Below, piece by piece: positions 1-21,515 of a DNA stretch of 64,000 bases. How positions within the stretch are numbered: position 1 is the first letter of the stretch; each line of letters begins with the position of its first letter. The stretch covers positions 31,379,018 to 31,443,017 of the forward strand of contig OZ026601.1 in the NCBI GenBank assembly GCA_964020085.1, given 5' to 3'. The notes below the pieces were generated by a model that was not told the DNA's origin, did no database searches, and saw only the letters and a program-made list of their open reading frames with translations. The position numbers and the translations under genes were made by a program. The stretch is from Micromussa lordhowensis (taxonomy: Eukaryota > Cnidaria > Anthozoa > Scleractinia > Lobophylliidae).

Positions 1-399
1 CACCCTATCCGACACAAAGCAGTACTTTTACTTCCTTGTTGCCAGGTATTACGTTTGGTCCTGCAGAACAAAGGAAGTACTCCCAAAACTAGAGAGATTT
101 CCTAGCTTTCTGTCTTCTTTAATACCTTTTTGATTCCTAAACCTCAAAAATAGAAATCAGTAAAAAAAACAATTTAAATGAATAAATAAATAAATTAGAA
201 CAAGTTAAGAAGCCATCCATGTACGAGACTGGACAGATAAGTTAGGTGAGAAGTCGTAGCAATGTTTCCTATGTATGCTAAGTAGGTCTGTAGTAGTTTG
301 TAAATAATGTATTGTATCGTATGTTGATGTAAGTAAATGTTGTTATCTAATAAAAAAAAATAAAAAATAAAAATAAAAATAAAAAATAAAATAAAAAAA
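1..399. other. No gene; A/T-rich flank
   Basis: I see no coding exon here. The stretch from about 347 to 400 is a run of A-rich tracts (AATAAAAAT-type) that marks the point where recognisable Penelope-like reverse transcriptase sequence stops. The A-rich tract could be the tail of another retro-inserted sequence whose body is 180-346, but I do not recognise it. Confidence 0.5.
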
Positions 400-2130
400 G
401 ATTTGAGTTCGTTAGAACGTTGTTTGAAAGTCTCGTCAGAGGAACAGATACGACGAAGTCGAAGAGCTAAGCTGAATGGAATAGCTCTTTTGGTATGTTG
501 AGGGTGGCATGAAGAATGTAGCAAGTATTGATGTTTGTCAGTGGCTTTGGTGTAAAGATCAGTCGTGATATTGCCGTTATTGACAGAAACGTTAACATCA
601 AGAAAGGGTATAGAAGTAAATGAATAATTGGATGTGAACTTAATGGTGGGATGAATGTTGTTAAGGTAAGAGGTGAAAGCATGTAGTTCGTCAACAGAAT
701 GTGTCCATATCATGAAGATGTCGTCTATGTAACGCCACCATGTATGTGGTTGGTATGGAGCACGCGACAAAGCGTCTGTCTCAAATTTGGCGAGGAACAG
801 ATTGGCATAAGAAGGTGCCATTCTGGTTTCCCATGGCTGTACCGTGTATCTGCAGGTAGTGTTTGTCATTGAAGGTAAAGTTGTTCATAGTAAGAATCAT
901 ACGTATAAGATCACATAGAGTTTCCGTACCACTGTTGCGGTCTCGTGTGTCAAGGAAATGTCGGCAAGCGGTGATGCCTTCGTTGTGGGAAATGTTAGTG
1001 TAAAGAGAAGAAACGTCTAGAGTAACAAGAAAGGCGTTTGCAGGGAGTTGTCCAAGTTGTTCGAGTTTGTTGAGGAAGTGTGTGGTGTCTTTTTGCCCCC
1101 GCAGGGTTTTGGCCCAGAGGCCAAAACCCGAGGAGGCATTAATAGGACCCCCCGCGTATAAAGAATGTGAAATATTGGTGTAGTATCGGTAGTATGCGAA
1201 TCGAGCCCGATTTGAAGAAACTAGGCGCGCACGGCGGTCCCGGTTAATTTTTCAGTAAGCTCGCAAGGCAACTCCCGGTATTTCTTGCAGCCACGAGGAC
1301 GAGGAGAGGTATGGTGTACGCGACTTGATTTGTTAGACACAAATCGGCAACGGGGTCGACAGACTCGATCCAAACACCACAAATCAAAACTCAAAGAAAC
1401 AACAACAAAATGTATCCGAAGCGACTGAGTTTAGTTTCCTTTTGTTATCTCAAGGATCAGAAGTTAGCAAAGGATTTATAAACGGTGTCGTTTCAATGAT
1501 TATTACATAATTCTTGCAGCCACTTGCACAAGTGTAGTCGCGTTGGTTCACTCTGACACGAGCACGAAGAGTACGAATAACGTTTTAAATCTATCATCAC
1601 TTACTTGAAATAACAGAGATTTTTGTTCATTTTGTGTGATTTGAAGGATTACAACGAGAGTAAAAGCCGGTCAGATCAGCCAGTTAACGATTCTGCGGAG
1701 ATTTTGTAATAAAAGTTGTACAGTTCATCACATAATAAACGTGATATCTAAAGCGGGGGCAGATGTAGTGAGAACTATTACTAGTATAAACGATTGCGTG
1801 GTCTGCACCAGAGGTTTGAGATGGTGGTCTACAAATTGTGAGATACGTTCCGTAGGGTGAGAGTTGCTAGAGACAATAGGGCGTCCAGGGTTACCCTGCT
1901 TGTGCACTTTAGGCAAAATGTAAAACCGTCCGGGTTTAGGGTCAGTCTCTATAAGATAGCGTTTGGTTTCTTCGTTAATAATTTTGTCACGGTTCATGCG
2001 TTCGGTGTATTTAAGTATGCGTTTTTGAATGTCAGTAGTTACGTCGTTGTCTAAGAGTTTGTAGAACTTGGTGTCGTTGAGTTGTCGTAGACACTCGTTG
2101 ATGTACCAGTCTGTTGAAATGGCTTTTTTT
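400..2130 (-). pseudogene. Penelope-like element reverse transcriptase, fragmentary and interrupted
   Basis: The minus strand encodes pieces of a Penelope-like (PLE) reverse transcriptase. The upstream part (about 2130 down to 1760) has the PLE palm/finger signature FYILPKVHK, then GRPIVSS and a DHHLKPL stretch. The downstream part (about 1094 down to 400) continues in register with KDTTHFL, then VTLDVSSLYTNI, HGTAMG, MAPSYANLF and the catalytic YIDDIF. The two parts are separated by about 660 bp of unrelated DNA. An extra A near 832 shifts the frame between HGTAMG and the following TRMAPSY, so the element is dead. The 5' end and the C-terminal GIY-YIG endonuclease are missing, and the coding similarity ends in an A-rich tract near 400. 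PLE identity is secure; the clade is not resolved. Confidence 0.88.
1095..1760. mobile_element. Unclassified insertion inside the PLE
   Basis: About 660 bp interrupts the PLE reverse transcriptase between its QTTQSF and KDTTHFL segments. Its edges carry short inverted ends (TGCCCCCGC at the left, GCGGGGGCA at the right). A perfect 11-bp stem lies just inside the left edge at 1104-1114 and 1119-1129 (GGGTTTTGGCC with a CAGA loop). No long reading frame is present. About 20 further bases at the right side are not PLE coding sequence, so the exact right boundary may lie nearer 1780. It is probably a non-autonomous DNA element; no clear target duplication was found. Confidence 0.5.
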
Positions 2131-2587
2131 TCAGGCCCAATCAAGTACCGAATTTCAGGATCGCGTGATGAGTAAATTTCTGCCGTTGGGGAAGTTGCTT
2201 CACAGTTTGTTTGCAAGTTTGCGTAGTTTCGCACTTTCTAGCAAGATGCAATCCCAGATATGTTAAAGAATAGCTTTTTTGAAGGGAGGGGGCGGCTGTA
2301 CACAGGCTAGTTACACAGAAAAGTTCGACAGATGCAAAATCCATGGCATGGATAAGATTTGCCTTGAACTTGGTACTTTTGAGGAATGGCAACCAGCTTG
2401 AATCACGTGAATAAAACCAACGGTGCTTGAAACGACCTGAAAAAAAAAAGCCATTTCAACAAACGACTGGGATCAATAGCACATAGGACCTGTACATCGA
2501 TATACACATACTGGCAGCATTTTCGTGTGCAGTTCGTTGCATTATTGTATTAAGTGTTTTTTTTTATTTTTGGGCTGTAGGTCTTTT
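2131..2587. other. No gene recognised
   Basis: Apart from the junction with the PLE fragment I see no exon or named repeat here. Reading frames in this stretch are short and unlike any family I know. Confidence 0.4.
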
Positions 2588-3697
2588 GGATCATGTGTAC
2601 TAAGGGCACACGCGGTCGAGTGTCGATCGATACCCTCGATCGACAAATCCGTCGACACCTCGGTTGACACTCGATCGGCATCTCGGTCGACAGTCGATAA
2701 ATTGTCGATCGAGGAATATGAGTCGGTCGACACTCGGCCGACTATCGACCGACTGTTGATTAAGTGTCGATCGAGCGTCGACCGAGTATCAATCGGGATG
2801 TCGATCGAGGGCATTGATCGCGGACTGGATGCCGTTAGGGACCGTTCATTTTTTATGACATGGGGGGGGGGGGGGGGCTGGTGGATTGAGGGGATGGGGG
2901 GCATGAAAAAAAACTGGCCTTAAAGGGGGGGTCACTCAAAAAATTACCCTAAAATGTTGTAATAACAGCATTTATGATGGTGCAACATTTTCTACCAAAA
3001 TGCCCTAAAATTGCATTTCTGAGGTTCTAAAAATCTAAAATTTCCCGGGGGACTATGCCCCCTGGACCCCCCTAGTATGTAATGGATGGAACAATATCAG
3101 TTCAAAACTACTTGAGAATGTTCACTCCCAACAACAAACAGAACCTTGTTTATCAAAGGAAAAGACAAATTACCATGGCCAGTGCACATGTAAATATTTA
3201 AAAATTATTTCTACTATTTTCAATTTAAACTGCAGTAAATGAATCTAATGAATCTACAAATGTTACAAAATGTTTGCCAGAATGGCGTAAAATAGCGTTT
3301 CTGAAGTTCTGAAATTCTAAATTTTCTCCGGGGAGAATGCCCCTGAATCCCCCTAGTTAGGGCACTTGTTGCGTTAAAAATAGTCAGAGTACACAAAGGA
3401 CATATCCCATAGATGAAAACGGTGATTCAGAAAGAACTTTTTGAAACTGCAGTTTTTGTGTTTAACTTATAAGGTAAACTTTACTTGATCATTCTTTTTG
3501 CTTTGCTTTTGACTTCTTTTTTTTTTTGGGGGGGGGGGGTCATCAAAAAAATTTCGGTTTATGAGAGGGGGGCCAGGGAAACAAATATCTGGTTAAGAGG
3601 GGGGCCATCATATGCTACAGAGACTATCTACCAAATCCCACCAGCCCCCCCCCCTACCCCATAAAAAATGAACGGTTCCTTAGTACACATGATCCGG
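2588..3697. mobile_element. Non-autonomous DNA transposon with long terminal inverted repeats
   Basis: The right end reads, from inside out, CCACCAGCCCC, a C-run, CCATAAAAAATGAACGG, TTCCTTAGTACACATGATCC. The left end gives the exact complement in two blocks: GGATCATGTGTACTAAGG at 2588-2606, then ACCGTTCATTTTTTATG, a G-run and GGGCTGGTGG from about 2840 to 2885. The two left blocks are separated by a satellite insertion (2607-2838). The terminal inverted repeat is therefore over 50 bp. The interior has G- and C-homopolymers and no coding capacity. Superfamily is undetermined. Confidence 0.7.
2607..2838. repeat. GTCGATCGA-type satellite or minisatellite block
   Basis: About 230 bp made almost entirely of short variants built on GTCGATCGA, GTCGACCGA, GTCGACACTCG and CGATCGAG. 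The units are irregular (about 9-14 bp) and near-palindromic, so both strands look alike and both stay free of stop codons in one frame. Apparent proteins there (Ser/Arg/Asp-rich) are artefacts of the repeat. The block splits the left terminal repeat of the surrounding transposon, and AGGG is present at both junctions. Confidence 0.75.
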
Positions 3698-3724
3698 ACT
3701 TTTTAGATCCGACATGCTGCTTAC

Positions 3725-3905
3725 TTATAACATGATAATTTGGTTTTACTGAGTTGATAATGTGAATTGACCACCGTAGAGATTCGAAAGCTGACGTTTC
3801 GAGCGTTAGCCTTTCGTCGGAGCGAATATGACATGGCTTGGCCACGCATTTCTTGCGGGACAGTTTTTGTCTGTTCTCAGTTTCCTTGTCGTTTGGTATC
3901 ACAAC
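3725..3905 (-). mobile_element. Probable PLE terminal fragment with hammerhead-like core
   Basis: The minus strand carries a terminal segment I associate with cnidarian Penelope-like elements: a short basic peptide (RQKLSRKK) followed by sequence ending GAAACGTCAGC. At 3791-3822 (minus) the order is GCT, CCGACGA, a short hairpin (GGC-TAAC-GCT type), GAAAC, GTC, AGC. This is the layout of a minimal hammerhead ribozyme except that the canonical CUGANGA box reads CCGACGA. There is no coding sequence left of any length. Confidence 0.45.
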
Positions 3906-4489
3906 CCTGTGCTTACCTTCAGATCAAACCTACAACAGGTCACTGATCGAGGAAGGATAAGTGGCTCTGGTGAGTATGGTCTTCGTTCTTCTCTGAGAGA
4001 GGTTTAATTGATGAAATACGGTCAAATTAAGTTGTGCAGGGCATGGGTTCATGTGATTTATCTTTTCCCACCCAGTCAGAAGGTGCTACATATCTTATGG
4101 TGAGCAAAATTTCATCATGATGATGTCTCCTGTTGTTCTTTTTTCTTTGCTATAGAAAAGTTTCACCAGGCCCTGTAAGCAGATTTTATAACCTTTTAAT
4201 CAGAGAGACGAGCTGGATTCAGCGTAGCAGGCAAATTACAGTACTTAACATGAACAAAGAGTAATGGTCTTAGAAATCCATACATGTAGCATGTGATCAT
4301 TCAAATTTACAAGACAATGATTGCCAGGCACTTTCACATGGTCTTGTTAATAATGTTGTCATGTAAAAGTCACTCTAGTAACTAAATGAGGGCTATTGGG
4401 TAGTACCTTGTGCAGGTTGTGAAGTTTTCTTTTTTCTTTTCAGTCAGAGGTCACTGACTTGTGAATTAAGTGGTTAGCTTTGGAGGAAT
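3906..4489. other. 3' flank of MRPL2
   Basis: No exon recognised. This would hold the MRPL2 3' UTR. The only poly(A)-like hexamer noticed on the minus strand is the variant ATTAAA, near 4193-4198 and again near 4004. I see no AATAAA close to the stop codon. Confidence 0.35.
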
Positions 4490-5356
4490 TCACACTTGTT
4501 TCTTCTTCCACAAAGTGCGATTTGTACCGGTTTGACCCTTTGGTCTCCTATTGAGCCAACGATTTCTACCTGCTTTACCAATAACTCTATTTTTATGATC
4601 AACATTAGAAACCCTCCCCAATGAAGCCAAGCAATCCAGTGGTATGTCTTTCTCTTCCTTGGAAGGAAGTCGTAATCTGGCTGTTGTTTCAGTCTTGTTT
4701 AGAATCTGTGCACATGTACCGGCTGCTCTCACCAGCTGTGCACCTTTTCCTGGCTGTAGTTCAACATTGTACACCAAAGTGCCAATAGGAAGATGCGCCA
4801 ATGGGTAGGCATCGCCAGGTTTCAACCTCGCAATAGACTCTGGCTTTCCTCTGAAGGCTGTGACTACATCTCCAACCTTCATTTCGTGTGGGGCTGTGAT
4901 GATTTTCATTTTGTTGCTACTGTCTCCTGCAACCAAAGCAATTCGCCCTGAGCGGCAAGGGTCATAACCTATGTGGAGGACTTTATCCCTAACCTTTTTA
5001 GGCTCTTCATTCTCTTGAAGCGCAGGGACTCTCACAAAGTCTATGATACGATAGGTCTGTGAATGACCCCCACCCTTATGTCGTATAGCAATCCTTCCAG
5101 TCACAGGGTCTCTGCCTGCTTTTGTTTGGTTGCGTTTTACGCTACCATCCTTAAGATAACCCGGTATCGGAATGTTCGGCATGCTGCGTCGCACCCTTAT
5201 GAAAGAGTAGTGTGTCCTTCCTTCAGACACCAAACTTGTTGAAAGTCCTCTGAGGAACAGATTGGAGAATGGCAAAACACCATGCCTTGAACTAGTTAGA
5301 GTGTGTCGGACAACACATTTGCTCAGGTTTGCAGCTAAACCAAGATGATTCCACAT
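4490..5356 (-). CDS. MRPL2: Mitochondrial ribosomal protein L2 (uL2m)
   Basis: A single uninterrupted exon encodes 288 aa. The start is the ATG at 5356 (MWNHLGL); the same frame stays open upstream, but only to a TTG. The first ~55 residues are basic and hydroxylated with no acidic stretch, as expected of a mitochondrial presequence. The body has L2 hallmarks: RHKGGGHSQTYRIIDF near residues 100-115, IGYDPCRSGRIALV, PIGTLVYNVEL, GKGAQLVRAAGTCAQ and the C-terminal GKAGRNRWLNRRP. uL2m is a large-subunit protein of the mitoribosome next to the peptidyl-transferase centre. It is divergent from NDUFS1 about 2.1 kb to its right. A 5' UTR intron is possible but not visible. No frameshift or stop, so it is likely functional. 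Confidence 0.94.
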   Translation of the reverse strand: MWNHLGLAANLSKCVVRHTLTSSRHGVLPFSNLFLRGLSTSLVSEGRTHYSFIRVRRSMPNIPIPGYLKDGSVKRNQTKAGRDPVTGRIAIRHKGGGHSQTYRIIDFVRVPALQENEEPKKVRDKVLHIGYDPCRSGRIALVAGDSSNKMKIITAPHEMKVGDVVTAFRGKPESIARLKPGDAYPLAHLPIGTLVYNVELQPGKGAQLVRAAGTCAQILNKTETTARLRLPSKEEKDIPLDCLASLGRVSNVDHKNRVIGKAGRNRWLNRRPKGQTGTNRTLWKKKQV

Positions 5357-5609
5357 GCTTGTTGCATTAAGAGTCAAGTTGAATAATACTAAAGCTTACT
5401 GGTCAAAGTAGCAGAATCAGCAGGTCTGAAAATCAAAATTGAAAATGGTTATTAAGTAACTATTACACTGCATGTAGCATTTACCGGTAACAATAAAATA
5501 ATTATTGTTGATTGTTTTCATAGTACATCAAGCATACTAAAATAATTCAGCAAGATTCAGTGGCGCTGCCTTCACTAAACCCACAATAATCTTTAATCAA
5601 ATGGTTCCT

Positions 5610-5880
5610 TTTTTTTACAATAACCGTAGAAATTCTTGCATTCTCATTGGCTAATGTTCATTTCTCAATACGCGGAAAGACACATGAATTTATAATTTAT
5701 GTGATATTGACGCAACAAACAAGTGCAGAAAATTTGAAAATTTGTTATTGTAAAAAACAAATTAACGTCAGTTTTTGGCCTGTTGTTGACAATGAATTTA
5801 GTCATAATATTATCAAAGTATTCTGCGGATCAGACAGTGCCCGATCCACAGCTACATGTATATTGACAATGTTATGACGA
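5610..5880. repeat. Degenerate foldback MITE (GGATCC-centre family)
   Basis: This copy shares with 24958-25140 and 39270-39517 the segments ATTCT..CATTGGCTAAT, AGACACATGAATTTATAAT, TTATTGTAAAAAACAAATT and CCTGTT.TTGACAATGAAT. It also shares with the 39-kb copy a central CTGCGGATC...GATCCACAGCTAC. In this copy the right arm is short and diverged. Confidence 0.6.
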
Positions 5881-5898
5881 AATTCATCAGCACTGCTT

Positions 5899-6198
5899 CA
5901 GCCGAATACCGGTCAACTCACCTACGTGCAAACTCGCCTACGAACAAACTCGCCTACATCTTGTCAGCTCGCCTACGTAGGCAAGTTCACTCAAGTAATG
6001 TATGTCTTTTATAACTTTATGTTATCATTATTTTGTGAACGATGTCCAGAATACTTTTTCGTTTGAACTGGCTCGGCACTGGATGAAAGAACGAGGAACA
6101 AGTTGTATGGCGTTGAAGTGTTGAGTTCACCAGTAGACGTAGGCAAGTTGGCGTAGGCGAGTTTGCAAGTAGGCGAGTTGACCGGGTACCGTTCAGCC
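5899..6198. repeat. Foldback of repeated AACTCGCCTACG units
   Basis: The left arm (about 5907-5990) contains CCGGTCAACTC followed by several copies of AACTCGCCTACG. The right arm (about 6133-6190) holds the complement: CGTAGGCGAGTT repeats ending GAGTTGACCGG. The middle is single copy. The structure looks like a MITE-type inverted repeat; no target duplication was identified. Confidence 0.6.
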
Positions 6199-6596
6199 AC
6201 ACATGTACACCAATTTTTGTGCTTGCCTGCGGCCACGATTTTACGCCAGAATTCCGCAAGATTTAAAAACGCACACCAGAGATCTTCTGCATTGCCTGCG
6301 TGAAATTAAATGGCCTTTTGTTAATTTCAAAAGCTATACCCGGCTATTAAGCTTATTATTATCTAAAACACGAGACATGACCCGCTAAACTTGCAGATCG
6401 ACCTTTGTAGGATTTTACGTGTTGGCCATGCATGGCTATGCCTTATGGATGTAGCAAGGTATTGCTCGTGGCTTAACTACAGAATACAGGGCCACTCAGT
6501 TACATCTCATTGAATCACAAAGGTGCCTATTGTGTTATGCTTCGTTCTTCAAAAGATTTTGACACATGTAAAACAGGTGGTCCGACGGGTGGTCAG

Positions 6597-6668
6597 GGCT
6601 TCAACGGGATTCGAACCTGTGACCTCCGCGATACCGGTGCGATGCTCTACCAACTGAGGTATGAAGCC
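6597..6668 (-). pseudogene. tRNA-Thr(GGT)-like sequence, copy 1
   Basis: The minus strand folds as a 72-nt cloverleaf: acceptor GGCTTCA/TGAAGCC, a D arm with AGTTGGTA, an anticodon loop CCGGTAT (anticodon GGT) and a T loop TTCGAAT. Position 33 is C rather than U, the anticodon stem has an A-C mismatch and the T stem has one mismatch. It sits in a tandem repeat, so I read it as a tRNA-derived repeat rather than a working tRNA gene. Confidence 0.6.
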
Positions 6669-6853
6669 ACACATTGGGAGCGAGGTCAATTTGTTGAGTT
6701 CATATCTTTCCGTGAGGAGTGAAATGATGTGAAGTATAGATGAAATAATTCATATATTTGAACTGCGGTTATATAGTATAGGTGAAGAATGATCATCGCA
6801 GTGAATTTTCCAATTTAAGCAATTGGAAAGAAGAAGCCTGAAAAAAAAATCAG

Positions 6854-6925
6854 GGCTTCAACGGGATTCGAAACCGTGACCTCCGCGATACCGGTGCGAT
6901 GCTCTACCAACTGAGCTATGAAGCC
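6854..6925 (-). pseudogene. tRNA-Thr(GGT)-like sequence, copy 2
   Basis: Second copy of the 72-nt cloverleaf, 257 bp from the first and with an intact D arm (TAGCTCAGTTGGTAGAGC). The same C33 and anticodon-stem mismatch recur. The T stem has a different single mismatch. A and B boxes are good matches to an internal RNA polymerase III promoter. Confidence 0.6.
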
Positions 6926-7501
6926 ACACATTGGGAGCGAGGTCAATTTGTTGAGTTCATATCTTCCCGTGAGGAGTGAAATGATGTGTAGTATATATGA
7001 AATAATTCATATATTTGAACTGCGGTTATAGATGAAGGTGAAGAATGATCATCGCAGTGAATTTTCAGTGTGTTGCTAAGCAAAAATTGTGTGGCCATGG
7101 TGGATGTACTGTTACATCTAAGAAAACTCACCTAAAGCGAGGATCTGTGATTTTTCAAAATGGTGGCCTACATCTGAAAGCCGCTGACATTCTGAGCTTT
7201 GTGTGCAGTAGCAAACCTTACGAAAATCCCCGTATGTTACAGAGAAGTCGCCATCTTGAAAAACCGAGGTGTTTGTGGTCGATGTTCAACAGTTGTTTGT
7301 GCATATTGCAAATCAATTTCTAGGTAAAAAGCCTAATTCTTAGTGAAATTAGTCTTAAATGTGTATGGTCTGTTAATTTTATTCAGCTTTTCGTTATTTC
7401 TTTGCACTTGCATAACGTTTGTATGGATCGATCAAGACCTCGAAAAACACCGTATCATGATTGAGATTGTGTTCACTTTCCATAGATTTTGCTGTTGCAC
7501 A

Positions 7502-20025
<12,524 letters not shown>

Positions 20026-20178
20026 AAGCTGTGGAGGGAAAAAAAGAAGAAACTACCAATTTGTAAATAGGCCGTTTGAGGAAGCCTTTTACACGCCGCC
20101 AAGACAAGCGCTGTTACAGTAATTGATGGACTTTATCATTTTCTGCATCCAAATGGTTTTCGTCATAGGCTTGTAAGA

Positions 20179-20184
20179 AATAAA
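20179..20184 (+). terminator. NDUFS1 poly(A) signal
   Basis: Canonical AATAAA 154 bp after the NDUFS1 stop codon, on the same strand; the nearest downstream candidate. Confidence 0.55.
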
Positions 20185-20802
20185 ATATATGCTTGACAGC
20201 CTACCACAGACAACCAGAGATGTAGCCTTCAGATATAACTCTACCGGAAAATACATTATTTTATAAGGATATTCATTTTTAAGTGCTTGAAATTCCTGTT
20301 CCAAATATATGCGTGATTTCAGACAAGGTGAAGGTTGAGTATTTCCAACTTTAAAACTAACTAAGAAAGCGCTACAATTCTGCGAAAAGTCATTGCTCAG
20401 AGCTGAGAATGTTCCACCTGCAAATCTTGATTCAAACGGAGTATTTGGTAATTTAGTAAACTGGCAGGCCGTGTGTAAAATTTAGAGTTCTTATAGTCTG
20501 TCAGATTATTTTTGTATAGTTTCATTCGTTTACACGAATGATGGTGGCAGCATGTAATAAAATGAGTTAAGTCGTATGTGAATACGTCATTTTTGGAAGA
20601 ATCGTATCTCAAACATTGTGTATTAAAATGTGAAATAAACACAGCCTAATAAGAAATGTTGATGAATGAAAGACGTTTAGCCAGCGCGCTTACATTTTCT
20701 AAAAATTTGTTGACGTTTGCGGTTGTTTTAAGCATTTCGTCAGTTATAAATGTCGACTACTGGCTAGCCATGGTATTTCCTCTGATTTCATTGACTGGTA
20801 AT

Positions 20803-21023
20803 TAAAGGAGCCCAGTTGTGGCATTTTGAGAAAACTACCTTTAAATTGAAGGAATCCTGAAAACAGTAGGTTACTAAGATAGAAACACCAAAGAGACAAT
20901 ACACCATGAAGGAACAAGGATGGTTAAGGATAAAGAAGATTGACTCGGATTTCCAACGACAAACTTGAAAAATTTATGCACTGGGAACGCGGGGTTGAAA
21001 CTAATCGTGACCGTAGCTCTTTC
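20803..21023 (+). repeat. AAAGGAGC-ended family, copy 2
   Basis: Starts AAAGGAGCCCAG and includes GTTACTAAGATAGAAA and GGAACAAGGATGGTTAAGG. It ends in a diverged GTAGCTCTTTC. Confidence 0.7.
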
Positions 21024-21515
21024 AAAAACAGAGCAGGGCTAGAGAAATGAGTACTATGCTCACTATGAAGTGTGAAGAGACCGTGTTCTGGTCTAATTTG
21101 GTTTGGTTATGGTCCTTTTGATACATATAATAACGTTCCATTCTCGCGCTCACCTGTGCGCGGTAGAGCAAGTTGAATGTATTTTCCCATTCATGGAACG
21201 CCTTCGGAAGCTTTATTTTAGCAACGCACTTGAAAAATCCAGCACGTTTCGTTTTGTCGACCACGAATCGGCGCGCGCAGAACTGAATCAGAAGAATTGA
21301 TTACTTTACGTCACAGTTAATCAGTGGTGCTGGTGGCGAAGCCCTTAGACTTTTAAGAAGTATTCAGTATTCGTACCTTCAAAAGTTTCATTCTCGTTTA
21401 AATTAAGCCTGGCAACTAGGCAAGCTGGTGCCGATGATGTGCTTTTAAAACGATGTCGCTCCATTCCAAGACGGGAAAGCTTTAGTTTCTTTGACGCAAA
21501 TAGCTTTCGCCAAAC

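Larger units (their letters stand above)
6560..7063 (-). repeat. Two tandem ~257-bp units containing a tRNA-like module
   Basis: Two head-to-tail units (about 6560-6810 and 6812-7063) are nearly identical across a tRNA-like module and a flank beginning ACACATTGGGAGCGAGG and ending ATCGCAGTGAATTTTC. The distance between the tRNA-like modules is 257 bp. This is a tandemly amplified tRNA-derived repeat, in the minus orientation if read from the tRNA promoter. Confidence 0.75.
5357..7501. other. Divergent intergenic region between MRPL2 and NDUFS1
   Basis: This 2.1-kb gap separates two divergently transcribed genes for mitochondrial proteins and should hold both promoters. I see no TATA element at a convincing position. 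Most of the space is repeats, listed separately: a degenerate foldback MITE (5610-5880), a long inverted repeat (5899-6198) and two tandem units each bearing a tRNA-like sequence (about 6560-7063). Confidence 0.6.
20026..21515. other. Intergenic region NDUFS1-HCN
   Basis: Holds the NDUFS1 3' UTR with AATAAA at 20179-20184, one copy of the AAAGGAGC-ended repeat (20803-21023) and the presumed HCN promoter. No exon recognised. Confidence 0.5.

Noticed and set aside
195..869. Intact 224-aa reverse transcriptase-like protein
   Set aside because: Only the middle is PLE sequence; its start is a frame-shifted reading of HGTAMG and its end runs into A-rich DNA.
2525..2923. Overlapping open frames on both strands (about 120-130 aa)
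   Set aside because: They exist only because the GTCGATCGA repeat lacks stop codons; composition is repetitive Ser/Arg/Asp and no family is recognisable.
5357..5377. MRPL2 start seven codons upstream at TTG
   Set aside because: Nuclear animal genes start at ATG; the ATG at 5356 is the first in frame.
6597..6925. Two functional tRNA-Thr genes
   Set aside because: C at position 33, stem mismatches and location in tandem repeat units argue for tRNA-derived repeats.
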